Positions 10,178-22,224 are shown, counted from the stretch's first letter. The stretch: 64,000 nt of DNA from Isoetes taiwanensis (GCA_021234155.1 JAJEKV010000065.1:124001-188000); one strand, 5' to 3'. Numbers and translations are program-made. Notes: a model not told the origin generated them from the sequence alone.

Positions 10178-11693
10178 TGTGACGTCCCCTACTCATATAT
10201 GGTGCACTCACCATATACAAACAGGAGTTCATCCCTCATACCAGCTCCAGGCTGATACAAAGCCCTTCACGTATCACTGCAACCTTGACAAGTTCCAGTG
10301 GGAAGAATGAAGGGGTCATTTTACCCTGTCTCCCTCAGGGCCGATCTAGCTGCAGAAGCGTAACATACATGTAAGTATACATACATCAACATCACATGAC
10401 CATCATGAAGGATGGCTCACCACATATCTGCATAGACAGAGATCAGTACATCACATATGGAAGGTCTACCCGAAGTTCGCACCGCAGGGATGGGTGACAA
10501 GCAGGTCACCGGAGGTCAAAAGACAGGGCAGTGCAATAACAGTGGAATTGGCTGGCATAAGAACATGGCAATTGGGTAGTCCGCTCCATCTGCCCCTCCT
10601 GTGCACACTTTGCAGAGTAGATTGAAAAGTCTTGGGACGTAGCCCGCGGGATGCATAGCCCGGAGGGGCTACTCTGGGTTGTATCTCCCGGTTCGATGGG
10701 GCAGGTAGGGAATACTCCCACCGGAGGTTGGCATGTCGACTCAAGGTGACTAGAGGGCCAGCTGCACGTACTCGGCCGAACTCCATGGAAGGTGTACACC
10801 ACCCCAAGAGTGTCGAACCCATGCAAAGCTTCGCCACGATTGATGAAGCATTAGTTCTAGTGCATTGTAGTCCCCGATAGGCTTTACTACCAGAGGGGCG
10901 TGATCATGAGCCAGAACATGAACCTCCTTGTAAGCCAGTCTGGCCCCTCCACCCACAACCAGGTGTGGCTCTTGTACACAGGCCGAATTTAATAGTGCAT
11001 TTTAAAGAGGTCTAGCTAGGAGCATCAAGCTACTAGGCTTTTAGGGCCTCTACCCCCCTTCTCAATACAATGATTCCACAGAGATCATCATCACATACAT
11101 ATCATAGAAGAACTAAAGAATAAGATTTAATCTAAATCACTGAAGTTAGGTTCTTTAGTTATGGCTTGATATCTAGAGGTCTAGATAACTGCTATGGGCA
11201 ATTCAATAGGCTAAACCTATTTACTCTATGCCTGGAAGGCGGATTAGACCATTGAATTGGCAAAATACCTGATCCCTGGCTTGCTCCTCCTGCTCTGAAC
11301 GCGTCCATGCTGCGGAACTACTTGAAGATGAAGTCCGAAAGGAAAGCTGATGAGCTGGGCTGCTCAGACAGACTTCGGGAGTCGAGATTGGCTCTTGGAA
11401 CAAGCGAAACGGAGCTCTAGAAGGCTGTGGACGGAAATGGAAAGTTAGGGTTTGAATACCTTATATAGGCTATAAGTTAGGGCTAGGGTTTCCATCGACC
11501 CTTGAGATGCCCTTTATTATTTAAGTGGGTTAAAGTGCACACACGAATAAATGTGCACACACTTGCAAGTTGCCCCCTAGGGCGCTACTTGCTTAGCTAC
11601 ACGTCGGCGTACACGTCAATCGGGATGGCGTGTACGCGTGACGATGCAGTGCAGTATACGTCCTGGGACCGTATACTGTGCTGGAACGTCACA
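10178..11693 (-). repeat. 5' LTR of element A (1516 bp)
   Basis: Bounded by TGTGACGTCCCC at 10178 and GGAACGTCACA at 11693 (plus-strand view), giving TG...CA ends with an extended inverted repeat. Homologous to 57278-58771 (B), and its ends match those of the LTRs of E. It is followed on one side by the primer binding site, which fixes it as the 5' LTR. Confidence 0.93.
11459..11469 (-). promoter_or_regulatory. LTR TATA box candidate
   Basis: CCTATATAAGG on the minus strand, inside the 5' LTR. It is the best TATA match there and would place the RNA start near 11430. The aligned part of B's LTR has lost it. Confidence 0.5.
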
Positions 11694-12879
11694 CTCAACA
11701 ATTGAAGACGCGTGTTTAAAACCTCAATTATATATTGCACATATGGTGCTCTGAGAAGTTGTGGGAGTGTAAAATGGAATGCTAATGTCAAATAACAATT
11801 TCTGACTATTACAAGGCTCAAATATTTCCAATATTTTTTGGTTCAATAGCTTCTCCAAATTCGTTGTGAAGCCTGCTTGAAAGACAGTACCTGAGACCTT
11901 GTAGAACATTTTAAAAGATTGTAATTTTCATCCATGGAATAATTTAAGGGATAAATTTAGCTATTTGGCAATTTTGTAGCACATTTTGAAAAAACGTTGA
12001 CTAAAGTAAATGGGAAAAATTGAAAAAAAAAATAATTTTAGCTTAACCTTTGTCGCACCCGCACCAATCTTCAGGCTCTTTAGCCAAATACTAGAAAGTA
12101 AGAGTGTGAAAATTTGTAATGTTTAGCCAAACCTTAGAAAAACTTGGAATGAGTTTTAGGCTAGTTTAACTAAAGTAATTCTAGGTAATAAAAAAAATAA
12201 GACTAGTAATTTTTTTACTAGCATCCATGGAATAAAATAAGGCCTAAACTTGGCTAGCTAATACTTTTTTAGCATGTTTATACAAAGAAAATGACTAAAG
12301 TAAATTGAAACAACTAAAAACAAATATAATAATCTTAGCTTCACACTATTTGTGCTCATACTGTAGAAATTTATGGGATGCATTATGGGTTAGTAGAGAG
12401 GGAAAATTTATAGAGTTTAGCTAAATCACAGAAGGTTTTGGGATTAGTTTTGGGCAAGTTTGGCTTAAGTCATTATGGCTAATAAGGAATATGTGATTAG
12501 TGATTTATTCCCTGTTTTCATCTTCAATATTCTGTAGCTAGTAACATGCACATAATCTCACTTCTTGTGGCAATTGCAGTCGTTCCCATCGACCCGTCTC
12601 AATTTATAGCTTTGTGGGACCCTATGCGAATTGATGCAATAGCTACAAACGTTTTCCTGGACAGCAAATAAGCTCGTGGTCTTGGTGCCAAAGTACGGTT
12701 TATGTGTGCATGATAATGACCAGTTTTGACTTGGGCCAAGGCAAATGCATCCTATGTCTTTCCAAAAAAATGACCATCCAGGTAGTCTTTCAAAAGCTTA
12801 GATCAGAACTTACAAGTACCATGCAGTATTCCTGTTGCACAGATCAGCGAGCAAACCATGCATTACAATGCTCTTTTCA
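11694..12879. other. AT-rich intergenic DNA
   Basis: No coding stretch, tRNA or clear repeat boundary is visible. Long A/T runs and a few short diffuse direct repeats of the form 'ggaataattta/ggaataaaata'. It begins with CTCAA, half of element A's expected target duplication. Confidence 0.5.
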
Positions 12880-13232
12880 ACACCTTTTCAAATGTTGAGG
12901 AAATTCATCCATGGCACGTGCGAGAAGAGGGTACCTATCACCATCCATGTGATGCAGCTTGCTTATATAGTGGAGATGGCGCTTCATGGTAGCAGGTTGA
13001 AGAGTAGAAAGCTGTCTCTTATAAAAGAATAGCATAGGACATCATAGTTTTGACTCCTACGCTAGAAGTGAGAAAGAATTTTTGCACCCGTTCCAAGCTC
13101 TCCCAAACACTAGCACTAATGGCAGACCCACACACTTGAGAACCATACAGTAAACCAGGCTCTACCAAAGCCTGAAACAAGTGGGCTTTCTGTACCAGAC
13201 TCTACTAAAACCTGAGACAAGTGGGCTTTCCA
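12880..13232 (-). pseudogene. LINE reverse transcriptase C-terminal remnant
   Basis: Minus-strand reading gives LFQALVEPGLLYGSQVCGSA, then WESLERVQKFFL, then YISKLHHMDGDRYPLLARAM. These are the segments downstream of the RT palm in plant and animal LINE proteins. A short duplication of the 'caagtgggctttc' stretch interrupts the start (13160-13230). 5' truncated and without a poly(A) tail that I can place. Confidence 0.65.
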
Positions 13233-13452
13233 TGACCAATCATGAATTTCTGTGTGAACATACTGGATACTATGGTTATGGAGCAATAAAAATTTATATC
13301 TATGCCACTATTTGCTTTGACATAAAATATCTTCATCATTTACAGGTAAATTTAAGAGCGCTAGATTATGAAGATTATTGAAGATTGCAAATAATCCAAT
13401 GAGCCCTCATCATTTATCTTGAAAAATGGCATGGAGTAGGAATTCCTTGATA

Positions 13453-14485
13453 CTAAAGCTCAAATATCACATGAGCGTACAAAAGTCTCAACAGTGCAGC
13501 GGAGACCTGGCCACGAATAATCTCGAGTAATAAGTTCCAGAGTCTTGGCAATGCCAAAATGGCCGGCGAGAGGAGAATCATGACAGGACTGCAGAACTTG
13601 AAGTAGAGGGGCACCATCCGGAATATACAGGAATCCATCATGAAATAGAAGTCCATCTCGAACCTCAAAATGGTCATAGTCCAACCTCATTTGTCGAGAA
13701 ATGATGCTGAGCCAAGCTGTGATATTATGTCCTGCACCAATGGATCAGAAGGAAGAGATGCTAGAACAGACTCCAACAAGGATGTATCATGAGGCCTCTC
13801 GAACAAAGTGATGGCCATGAGCTGTAAACGATCAGGTCCTAGAATAACCTGTGATTGCTGATCAAATACTGGCTTCCCTGCCTTAGATTCGAAATAAGAT
13901 CTGCGAGAAAGAGCATCTGGTTTTTCTTGAAGCGTGCCAGGCCGAAACTTGATGACCTGTGTATGCCACCGAGCCTGACAACGATTAAGAACTCGAGCAG
14001 ACTGAAAATGCTCCAGATTGCGATGGACCATATACACAGTCACCTTATACAGTCACCTTATGAGGAGAACCCTCAAGAAATCGTCGCCACTCCTGAAAAG
14101 AGTCAACAATCACCAAAAGTTCCTTATCGTAAATAGGATAGTCGATTTCTGCAGCCTGGAACTTTCGGGAATGATAGGCGATCGGGTGCAACTCATGATC
14201 CTCCCCCTCTTGCGACAAGATGCTGCCAAGGGCAAAATCTGATGCATCAGCTTCGAGAATATAGGGACGCGCGGGATCCGGGTGTGCAAGAACAGGTGTT
14301 GCTGTAAAAGCATGCTTCAAAGTGATGAATGTTGATTCTGCTTCAATTGTCCACTGAAAAGAAGCATCCTTCCTGGTGAGACGTGTCAAAAGATGATCTC
14401 CGAATAGTCCTTGATGAAGTGGCGATAAAAATTGGTAAACCCCAAGAAGCACTGTACGTCTTTGACCGAGGAAGGTATTTCCCAA
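13453..14485 (-). pseudogene. Element C RNase H and N-terminal integrase
   Basis: RNase H segments: ILEADASDFALGSILSQEG, then IYDKELLVIVDSFQEWRRFLEG and KFRPGTLQEKPDALSRR. The integrase H..H finger begins HDSPLAGHFGIAKTLEL near 13570. A frame change occurs near 14043 where a 'caccttatac' repeat is duplicated. Reading ends at the truncated zinc finger FVRSCDI, where C-T-C-C follows in the related fragment at 17457. Confidence 0.8.
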
Positions 14486-14507
14486 TCAAGAGCTGTGCTG
14501 ACCTTCT

Positions 14508-15320
14508 CTAGATCCATGGTAACACCCTGAGAGATGATGAGATAGCCCAAAAACTTGACATTGTCCTGCTCGAACTGACACTTCTCCAGCTTGGCATAAA
14601 GTCCATGTTCCGTAGCTTTTGAAGGACCTTCCTGACATGTTCTTCATGCTCTTCCAAAGTCTTCAAATAAACCAGAACATCATCTAGATAGACGATAACA
14701 AAAAGATCCAAAAACTCCCGAAAAACATTGTTAGCCATGTGTTGAAAGACCGCTGAAGCATTGGTAAGACCGAAAGACATGACGGTATACTCAAAATGAC
14801 CATACCGAGTTCGAAAGGCTCTCTTCCACTCATCACCTTCCCTGATGTAGATAAGATTATAGGCACCTTGAAGATCAATTTTCGTGAAGTATCGTGCACC
14901 TTGTAGCCACTCAAGTAACTCTGGAATCAGAGGGAGAGGATAGTGATTATGTACAGTGATGTTGTTGAGGCCGCGATAATCCACAACCAGCCGCAAAGAA
15001 CCATCCTTCTTGGACACAAAGAAGTTGGCAGCTCCTGCAGGTGACTGAGAATGTCGAATAAACCCAATTGCAAGATTCTCCTCGATATAGATTCGCAAAG
15101 TCTCCAATTCTGTTGGCGGGGCAGTCATAAGGACGATGCTCCGAAAGCTTGCTGGCTTTGGCCTTATCAAAGACATCGCAGACTTTTCTGAAGCAGAGGT
15201 AGTCAAAGGATGGACTTGGATTGCAAATACTGATCTGGGATCTTGCCTACTAGATCTAATAAATTTGTGAAGAGAGATCTTCGAGATACGGAGCTGAGGG
15301 CACGAAGAAGCCTCTACAGA
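14508..15320 (-). pseudogene. Element C reverse transcriptase
   Basis: Open reading with [21 protein letters not shown] (15030-14970), [41 protein letters not shown] and the catalytic box [15 protein letters not shown] near 14690. All RT core motifs are present, with the YxDD aspartates intact. A frameshift follows near 14610 before the thumb. Confidence 0.88.
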
Positions 15321-16059
15321 AGCAGGATCAAGAACAGGAGCGAGAGCAGGAACAAGAGCAGAAGTAGGAACAACTGGGACAGGAACTGGAGCAGGAATTG
15401 GAACAAGAACTGGAGCTAGGACATACAGACGAACTGGAACTAGAGCTCGGACCAGCAAACCGAAAGGATCTAGTACGCCAATCAATCTGTGGGTTATGTA
15501 GCTCGAGCCAGGGCAGACCTAAGACTACTGGCGCATGTGGGCTAGCAATGAGATTGAAGGAAATGCTACAAGAAGCTCCATCAAACAAAACGTGAAGAGG
15601 TGCAGTACATTCTGTGACTGCGCCTGAAGAGATCTCACGCCCATCAATCACATTAACAGAGCTAGGATGCTCGACCCTGCTTCTAGAAATGGTGTGCTTA
15701 GTAGCGAACATACTATCCATGAAGCAGGCATTCGCACCACAATCAAGTTGCGCCATCGTCTCTATCCTCCCATCCTCTGAATCCAATGAAATAGAGATAA
15801 AAAATTCTTTACTGACCATGTCCGATGGAATAAAACCTTCGTCATATGTGGGAGGAGTTGAAGGAATATCAGGCAACCGTCGAGAGACTCTTACTACTCG
15901 GATGGGGCTCGAATGATTTTTCGACTGATTTGGGCGCTTCACAGGGTATCCACGAGCAATATGACCAGCTCCTCTACAGTAGAGGCAAAGATTAGCCTCT
16001 TTTCGATGCAGCTTTTTGGCAGCAGATAAAGGTCCTCGAATTGTCCGATCAATCTGCAT
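15321..16059 (-). pseudogene. Element C gag knuckle and protease
   Basis: CLYCRGAGHIARGYPVK near 15980 is a CCHC knuckle whose last cysteine is now tyrosine. The retropepsin has QLDCGANACF (DCGA for DSGA) near 15750 and [17 protein letters not shown] near 15510. The end is a Ser/Cys- and Pro-rich low-complexity stretch (15330-15430) caused by a gagcaggaac-type repeat. Confidence 0.75.
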
Positions 16060-16142
16060 AGGCTCAGGTCTGGACCTGTTGGATTCTACAGATGAAATTG
16101 AGGAAGGCGTAGCTACAGGCGCTTTTGTGATTGGGAAGCTGA

Positions 16143-16795
16143 CTACCTCTCCTGCCTACGTTCGAAGAGCCGATTATCACATCGAACCGCAAATCTGATG
16201 GCTTCTATCAAAGTCCGAGGGTCCTCCATAGATAACAACATATCTTTGACATCCTCACATAATCCCCTTCGGAAATAATCTCGAAGTGCAACATCATCCC
16301 ATGCAGTATCTACCGCAATTTGACAAAATTCTGATGCATATACTGAAGCTGGACGAGAGCCTTGCTTAGATTGCAAAGTTTTGTGACTGCTGTGTGCTGA
16401 CGATCGGTGTCTCCAAAGCATGCCTCGAGCGCTGCAGTGAATAAAGCAAAATTTTGCAACTCGAGAGCCCCTTTCTCCAGCAGGGGAAAAACCAACTCAA
16501 GACTGACCCAGAAAGAAGAGAGCCAACTAGTCCGACCTGTTCTCGATCTAGGATATCTGTGAGGGTGGAGCCGAATAACAAGACGAATCTGGCTCAAAAA
16601 ATCTCGGAGCTTGTATCTAGTGCCATCAAATTTTTCCGGCAGGCTGATCTTAGGTTCTGATGACCTCCTCCCGGAGCTAGAGGCTGACTCATGAGAAGCT
16701 AGCCGTTCCTCGAGCTCCTTATTATCCAACTGCAACTGCTGGCATACTTGAACAAGTTGCTGGACCTGTTGTAATGAGGATGAAACCTCCTCCAT
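16143..16795 (-). pseudogene. Element C gag
   Basis: N-terminal coiled coil LQQVQQLVQVCQQLQLDNKELEE (split here by frame only later) followed by the retrotransposon gag domain (LPEKFDGT...LRDFLSQIRLVIRLHP). A frame change near 16560 breaks the domain; the C-terminal half (SRPASVYASEFCQIA...RDYFRRGL) is open at 16421-16143. Confidence 0.75.
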
Positions 16796-16800
16796 AGAGA

Positions 16801-17236
16801 TGGGAATCGCCCAATATATATAAAGAAATCCTTAGGATCAGAGCAGGCAAGAACCAGTAAGGGATTCTAGTTCAAACTGTCATGAACCTACGCGAGAACA
16901 AAGAAAATATGCAGAAAATATGCAAGAAATATGGAAGAAATACACCAAGGTCGGTAAAGAATCTAATATATGAACATAAATCAAGAGTACAATGGCCTAA
17001 AGGCAAGCAGGAACACGAGACAGATGCCTAGAAGGCTCAAGACTGGCGTTGAACCGGAATGGTTCAATAAGAAGGAGGTGTCTCCTTATATATCTAGGCC
17101 AACAGTCAGGATCGCGCCACTCTAATGGATGAGATCGCGCCAAGTGTCGCGCATGCATTTAGGTTCTAGAATATTCTAGAACCTCCTTGAGATAATCCCA
17201 CATATGAGGAAGACGTGAAGGAATATCTTCAATAAA
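16801..17236. other. Non-coding flank of element C
   Basis: Untranslated leader or flank of element C; no ORF. I looked for a primer binding site and a TG...CA boundary and see none that I trust. Confidence 0.4.
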
Positions 17237-17240
17237 TATT

Positions 17241-17300
17241 GGTAGCACACTTAGTAAAGGTCTGTGACTTGCAACTGGAAGGTTGCGAGTTCAAACCTTG
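17241..17300 (+). repeat. tRNA-derived SINE head (candidate)
   Basis: A box-like ggtagcacacttag at 17241 and a box B-like gagttcaaacc at 17287-17297, spaced as in a tRNA (about 45 bp), with a pairing T-arm-like gcgag...  around box B. There is no proper acceptor stem, so it is not a tRNA gene. It abuts the element C fragment. Confidence 0.4.
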
Positions 17301-17399
17301 TTTTGTGCAACTACTCTTTTGCATCCGTGTGACGACCATCTTTTGTGCATACAAGTATAATGTTCGTATGGTACGAATATTCGTATGGTCGTCCGTATG

Positions 17400-17829
17400 G
17401 TCATCACATTGGGAGCTTTTGCACGACAGCAAGTGTCACAAGAGCGTACAAAGTCTCTAGAGTGCACCGGAGACCTGGCCAGCAATAATCTGAGCAACGA
17501 GCTCCAAGGTCTTGGCAATTCTAAAGTGAATGATGAGGGAAAAATCATGACAGGGTTGCAGAACTTGAAGTTGAGAAGCACTATCTGGAGCATACAGAAG
17601 CCCATCATGGAACATGAGTTCATCTCGAATCTGAAAATGATCATAGTCCGACCGGATTTGCGAAGAAGATGATGTTGAGCTAAGATGTGAAAATATATCT
17701 TGAGCTAATGGATTCGAGCGGAGAGATGCCTGAATAGACCCCAACAAAACTGTATCATGAGGTCTCTTGAAGAAGGTGATCGAGACAACCATCAGGCTTC
17801 CCTTGGAACAGGCCAGGATCAAGTATCGT
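17400..17829 (-). pseudogene. Second element-C-family integrase fragment
   Basis: Matches 13453-13810 closely: FFKRPHDTVLLGS, SDYDHFQIRDELMFHDGLLYAPD and LQPCHDF correspond to FERPHDTSLLES, LDYDHFEVRDGLLFHDG and LQSCHDS. It extends further into the zinc finger (SCDTCCRAKAP), showing what element C has lost. The stretch is truncated at both ends. Confidence 0.8.
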
Positions 17830-17985
17830 TCAATGACCTTTCAACAACGCAAATGAATTCTCAATAAGAACCCTTACTTCAGATAGATGTTTTGAAAATG
17901 CAATATCATTTGCAGTATTACCGTTTCTCCTCTTCTTCATAACAACCATAAAGGATGATGTTAGATAGCCAGAATTGCCTAATAA
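17830..17985 (-). pseudogene. Harbinger (HARBI1/ALP1-type) transposase, C-terminal fragment
   Basis: Reads LLGNSGYLTSSFMVV, then HLSEVRVLIENSFALLKGH and a stop. In the PIF/Harbinger DDE nuclease the matching segments are LLGDSGY (second aspartate region) and R..IE..F..LK (catalytic glutamate). The aspartate is asparagine here, so the copy is dead. The N-terminal half of a similar protein lies at 22225-22765 on the same strand, about 4.2 kb away. Confidence 0.7.
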
Positions 17986-18059
17986 GAAGACCTAATTCGA
18001 ATGCCATGAAGTCTTCTTAACATTAGAGTTGTCCCCGGGATCATTTTGGGTTCATGGAC

Positions 18060-19262
18060 CGGAAATGGTCCACCATACCCCCTGCTACTTAAAGCTATAT
18101 ATCTTACAAGAGACATTTAATTTTTCTAATCTATTACCATTCTTTAAATCTTCACTTGATTCGTAATGACCCATGAGAATTTCATGACCAATGGGCTCAC
18201 CCATATGTTGATATGATTGTTCAAACTTTGGAGAAATTGGCAGTTTCTGCAACAGTCTACTTGACTGCATTTTTCAAATTTCTAGTATAAAAGTGTCTAA
18301 ACCTTGCTAAATATGGAAGAAATTGATTTGTTATGAAACACATCGATTTGGACATTTTCATGTTTGGCCGCTATCATTGGATATAAGTTGAAGTCGCCAA
18401 ACCCTATTTTGCTTCAAACTGCTGCACGAGATTGGAGAATGATTTCTCTCTTATTATTACAAGTTTTAACTTAATTCTTGTGACAATGAGTTCTTAACTT
18501 AATGAACTATAGTTCAAGGAATTTTTTAGGTGTTCATAAGTTATATTAATATCGATATTAACTAGAGAAATTGTTATACAGAATTTAAAACAAAAATATA
18601 GATTAAAATGCTTCAATAAACCCCATCTATAAGTCTCACGAAGGTAGTAAATGATGCATTGCCTCTATATGGAAGTCTACTCTATCAAACTGAAATATAG
18701 TGTAACTAAGGTATAACTATGCATTATCTACATCTAAACAAGATCTAATATAGCAGGATGGACACAATTAGAGGTTCAAAAGGTGTGGTCACATACTATT
18801 ATCCCGGGGGATTCACTTCTATTATAGGTATATATGCCATGTGCGTTCCTTAGGTTGGCAAAAAAACCCATTGTATACGACAGTTCCATATGAAAAACCC
18901 TTTGTATACGACTACATTATTTGTAAAAGAATGCAGCCCATATTATATAATTACTTGCCCAAAACACTCTTACTTGACAACCCCTCCCGTACATATACCA
19001 TATCTCTATTATTTTATATAAATATATAATATATATTATCATAGTCATATCATATTATCACGGAATCCCCAACAGTAGAAGCTCACCAAAAATGACGGAC
19101 CCTTATAGTATGAAGACGAATCAAACACTAGCGCCACCAAACTCCCTCTGGTATCTGTACGACATTCAAACCATAAAACCTTATATTTTTCTTATGTATA
19201 TTGTACCAGAGAGGCAATAAAAAAACCCATTTGGTGCACTCACATGTTTCATACCCCATAAT
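18060..19262. other. AT-rich non-coding stretch
   Basis: No gene seen. It contains two short repeated phrases near 18850-18915 (ccattgtatacgac / cctttgtatacgac). The motif TGGACC...AATGGTCC occurs at 18055 and recurs in diverged form at 21340, 21694 and 22063. Confidence 0.4.
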
Positions 19263-21176
19263 CTAGGTGAACCCCCCGGGACTATTATAGATTGCCTTTG
19301 TAAAGTCCACGAAACAACAGTAAAGAGCACGACCATGAACTTTAAATCCTTCCACCATTACTCTAAGTGTTATCAGATGATCTACGGTGGAGTGATCTTT
19401 CCGGAAACCTGCCTGCCCTATGGCTCTTATCCTAGCGTCTTCTGCCCATGAGCTTAATTTCTTCTCTATGATTTCTCCAAACAACTTGGCCATGATGCTA
19501 CTTATCATGATTGTACGGTAATTCTTTACCAAATCTCGATCTCCAGATTTGAAAATGCACTACAAGAGGATGAGGGTTTGGCGTCAGAAAAATCGTCAGA
19601 CAAATTAAATGATTATATCCTGACGAATATCCTGACGATTAAATTCCTGACGATATATCGTCAGAAGAAAACATCAGTCAAATCGTCAGAAATTAAACGT
19701 CACATGTAGCGTCAGAAAAATCGTCAGATTTTTTGCGTCAGATGTAACGTCAGCATTTTCGTCAGAAAAAACATCAGAGCTTGCTGACGATTTTGCTGAC
19801 GATTTTGATGACGAACAAGTCTGACGATTTTGCTGACGAACCTTGACGTTTTTTCTGACGATTTTCTTGACGCTTAATCGTCAGAGAGTTGACGATTTTT
19901 TGACGATTTTTTTAACGAATTTTCTGACGTTATATCGTCAGATAACAAGCGTCAGATAAATCGTCGGCGGGGTGCAGACGGTTTGTCGTTTTGTGAAGAC
20001 TATTCGGCGCATTTTTTTGCCGACGAGAACACTTATTCTCTTGTAGTGATGGTGACTATCCTGCTTAGGCACCATGGCTCAGGAAAAACCCCTTCTTACT
20101 ACCCTGTTAAAGAGGACTGCCAGTTTAGTGTGCACAACATGGCCATCCCATTTTAATAGTTCCACGATCATTCCCTCCGAGTCACGGGCTTTTTCATTAT
20201 CCATCTTCTACATCTTCTGCTGTGATGAAGTCTGTTATTGTTGCATCGTTCATTTCCATATTATCAGCATTCGAAATTGTATAAAGTTTTCCTTGGTCAT
20301 GAGAAAGCTCTTTTGTCGCCTTTATATATCTTGCCATTTGATGCTCCATTCAGTCTGTTTTTTGTTTTGTTATCTTTTTAAACCTTCGACGTGCTTCTTG
20401 CTTATCAAGTCTGAGATAGATGCACATTCAGCATCCCACCAAGTTTTGTGACTATGTCTTTTGTTCAGACTACCACGTGTCTTTCCAAAAACTGGCGTGG
20501 CTACTTTCATAATGGTGTCCATAAAAGCTTTGTTGCAAGATAACAGATCATCTGGCCATGTTAACTGCTCAAATTCGGCCTCTATCAGACATGCGTACTC
20601 TTTGGCTCTATTATTATTTAGATTTAGTTGTTTAATATATCTTTGTGAATTTGGAGCCGAGCACTGGATCTTAAATCTGAGTGTGGCGTGATCCGAGTCT
20701 GGTTCATCCTGAACACAAAATTCAGAGATTAAACGTGAATGTAAAGGTCCTCCAATGAGATAGTCTGCTACGCTGGAACCCTGGGCCTGTGGCTTTGGAC
20801 CAATTCCATTGTATATCACCATATCCATTGACTCATACAACTCTAGCAGATATTGGCCTCTACTGTCATTCATATCGTCATCTGAGATTCTTTTCCAACC
20901 GGTTTCCTCATGTGATATCTCCTGAAGCCATAAGTCATATATACTCCATGTGATAATTGCTTGTCTTCCTCCTACTCTAGCATTGAAATCTCCACATATA
21001 AACACTGATCCTTTCCGTTTGAAATATGTGATATCAGTGGCAAGGTGGATAAAAGGATCTTCTTCAGACAAATCATCGTTATGTGCATATAAACCGCTTG
21101 TTAGAGGAGCAAAATACACCACAGCCAGAAAGATCGGATATTGCCCTTTAATTTCAAGCCAGTTTTTGAAGTTCAT
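19263..21176 (-). mobile_element. LINE (non-LTR retrotransposon) remnant, split by a CACTA-type element
   Basis: The endonuclease half (21176-20370) is open and shows AVVYFAPLTSGLYAHNDD, FICGDFNARVGG and DSDHATLRFKI, the EEP nuclease signature (GDFN, SDH). After the insertion at 19558-20048 the RT N-terminus resumes at 19557 with NYRTIMISSIMAKLFGEII and QAGFRKDHSTVDHL, and stops at FVDFTKAIYNSP near 19263, before the catalytic YxDD. Missing 3' sequence is unusual, because LINEs normally lose the 5' end, so a later deletion is likely. Confidence 0.88.
19558..20048. mobile_element. 491-bp non-autonomous CACTA-type (EnSpm) element
   Basis: Begins CACTACAAGAGGATGAG and ends with the inverse of CACTACAAGAGAATAAG: 11 perfect terminal bases and 15 of 17 overall. 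Both sides carry the 3-bp duplication ATG (19555-19557 and 20049-20051), the CACTA signature. The interior is packed with CGTCAG in one orientation in the left half and CTGACGA in the other in the right half, as expected for subterminal transposase-binding repeats. No ORF. It lies inside the LINE, so it is younger. Confidence 0.92.
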
Positions 21177-22224
21177 CCTTAAGGAACAAATCTAGAGATT
21201 GAACATGGAAAACTTTTAATGATAACTTGGAATTAATACTAAAAGTTTTAGCCCAGCAATAGATATTTTTTATTAATAGAGTAGCTCATAAACTATTAGA
21301 AATTGATTAAGATAAGGAAGTTATTCATTTAAAATAGCCTATGGACCAGTAATGGTCTTATATATAGAAATCTTTCTTGATTTATTATGGTCATGCCTTT
21401 TGGTTTTTTGCTTTACTTGTTTTTGCATTGGTTTATTATTCATAAAAGCATTCGTATATGAATTTTTAAATGGTATACTAGTTTAATAAAATTCCTTCAA
21501 ATTCAACAAAATAGACATCAATTAAAAGTCACTTGAAATTGTGACTATAACTCAAACCTGGAACTTCAAATTATAGGCCAAGAAATATTTTTTATGAATG
21601 AAGCTATTAGTCAATTATCTATATACCAAATTTGAAATAAAAAAGTATTTTCGTGCAAAAGTTCTAGAATTTTAATTGAAACAACCTTCTGGGAACCATT
21701 ATTGGTTCACGGAAGACAGAAAACAGTTTTGACCTGTCATGTTTGACTGAATATATCTTCCTTCTTAGACTCCGGATTGGAATAAGGATTTTGTGTGTTC
21801 ATTCTTACCTCGTATAGAAAAATAGCATTATTGAAAAAAATCAAAAAAATCTTTTTGTTGAGACAGTTTTACATTATATAAACATGAAGCAAACTTGTCT
21901 TGACCCCCTTTGATTCACTTAAGCATAACTTTCAATTTCAGAGGTATATACATTTTTAACTATTTTTCTTGTGCAACATGACTGCCATATATTAACATGT
22001 ATAAAGGGTTCAACTGAATTTTATGCCATTGATTTTATATGAATTTTAAAGTGAACCATACAAATGAACCATTTATGGTCAATCAAGGGACAACTCTAGT
22101 GTTAAAGGGAGATTCAAGATTTGTCCATTCAACATCTTCCCATAAAGAGGTGAGGTGTAAAAATGATGTGTATCGTGAGAACCTTCGGGGCCATCACAAC
22201 ACATATCCCAAGGCAGCACTTGCA

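Larger units (their letters stand above)
1..11693 (-). mobile_element. Ty3/gypsy chromovirus, element A (3' LTR cut by window start)
   Basis: Read on the minus strand the order is 5' LTR (11693-10178), tRNA-iMet primer binding site, ORFa (histone H3-like), ORFb (unknown), gag, protease, RT, RNase H, integrase with chromodomain, 3' LTR (849 to beyond position 1). LTR ends are TGTGACGTTCC and GGGGACGTCACA. The RT-RNase H-integrase order and the chromodomain make it a chromovirus. Two extra ORFs upstream of gag are unusual; such upstream ORFs are known in the Tat/Ogre group, which lacks chromodomains. The polypurine tract next to the 3' LTR is missing and much of the 3' untranslated spacer present in element B is deleted. 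The base after the 5' LTR begins CTCAA, the expected target duplication; its partner lies outside the window. Confidence 0.93.
13453..16795 (-). mobile_element. Ty3/gypsy element C, a second lineage, LTRs not found
   Basis: Gag, CCHC knuckle, protease, RT, RNase H and the first part of integrase follow in order on the minus strand. The element stops inside integrase near 13453 (FVRSCDI). I find no LTR. Sequence is well diverged from the A/B/E family: RT box YLDDVLVY, no extra ORFs. Its style (LDKCEF-type RT linker, GTLQEKPDALSRR) recalls chromoviruses related to fungal Tcn1, reported in mosses and lycophytes; that placement is inference. Confidence 0.85.

Noticed and set aside
17241-17300. 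Functional tRNA gene
   Set aside because: No acceptor stem or anticodon arm that folds correctly.
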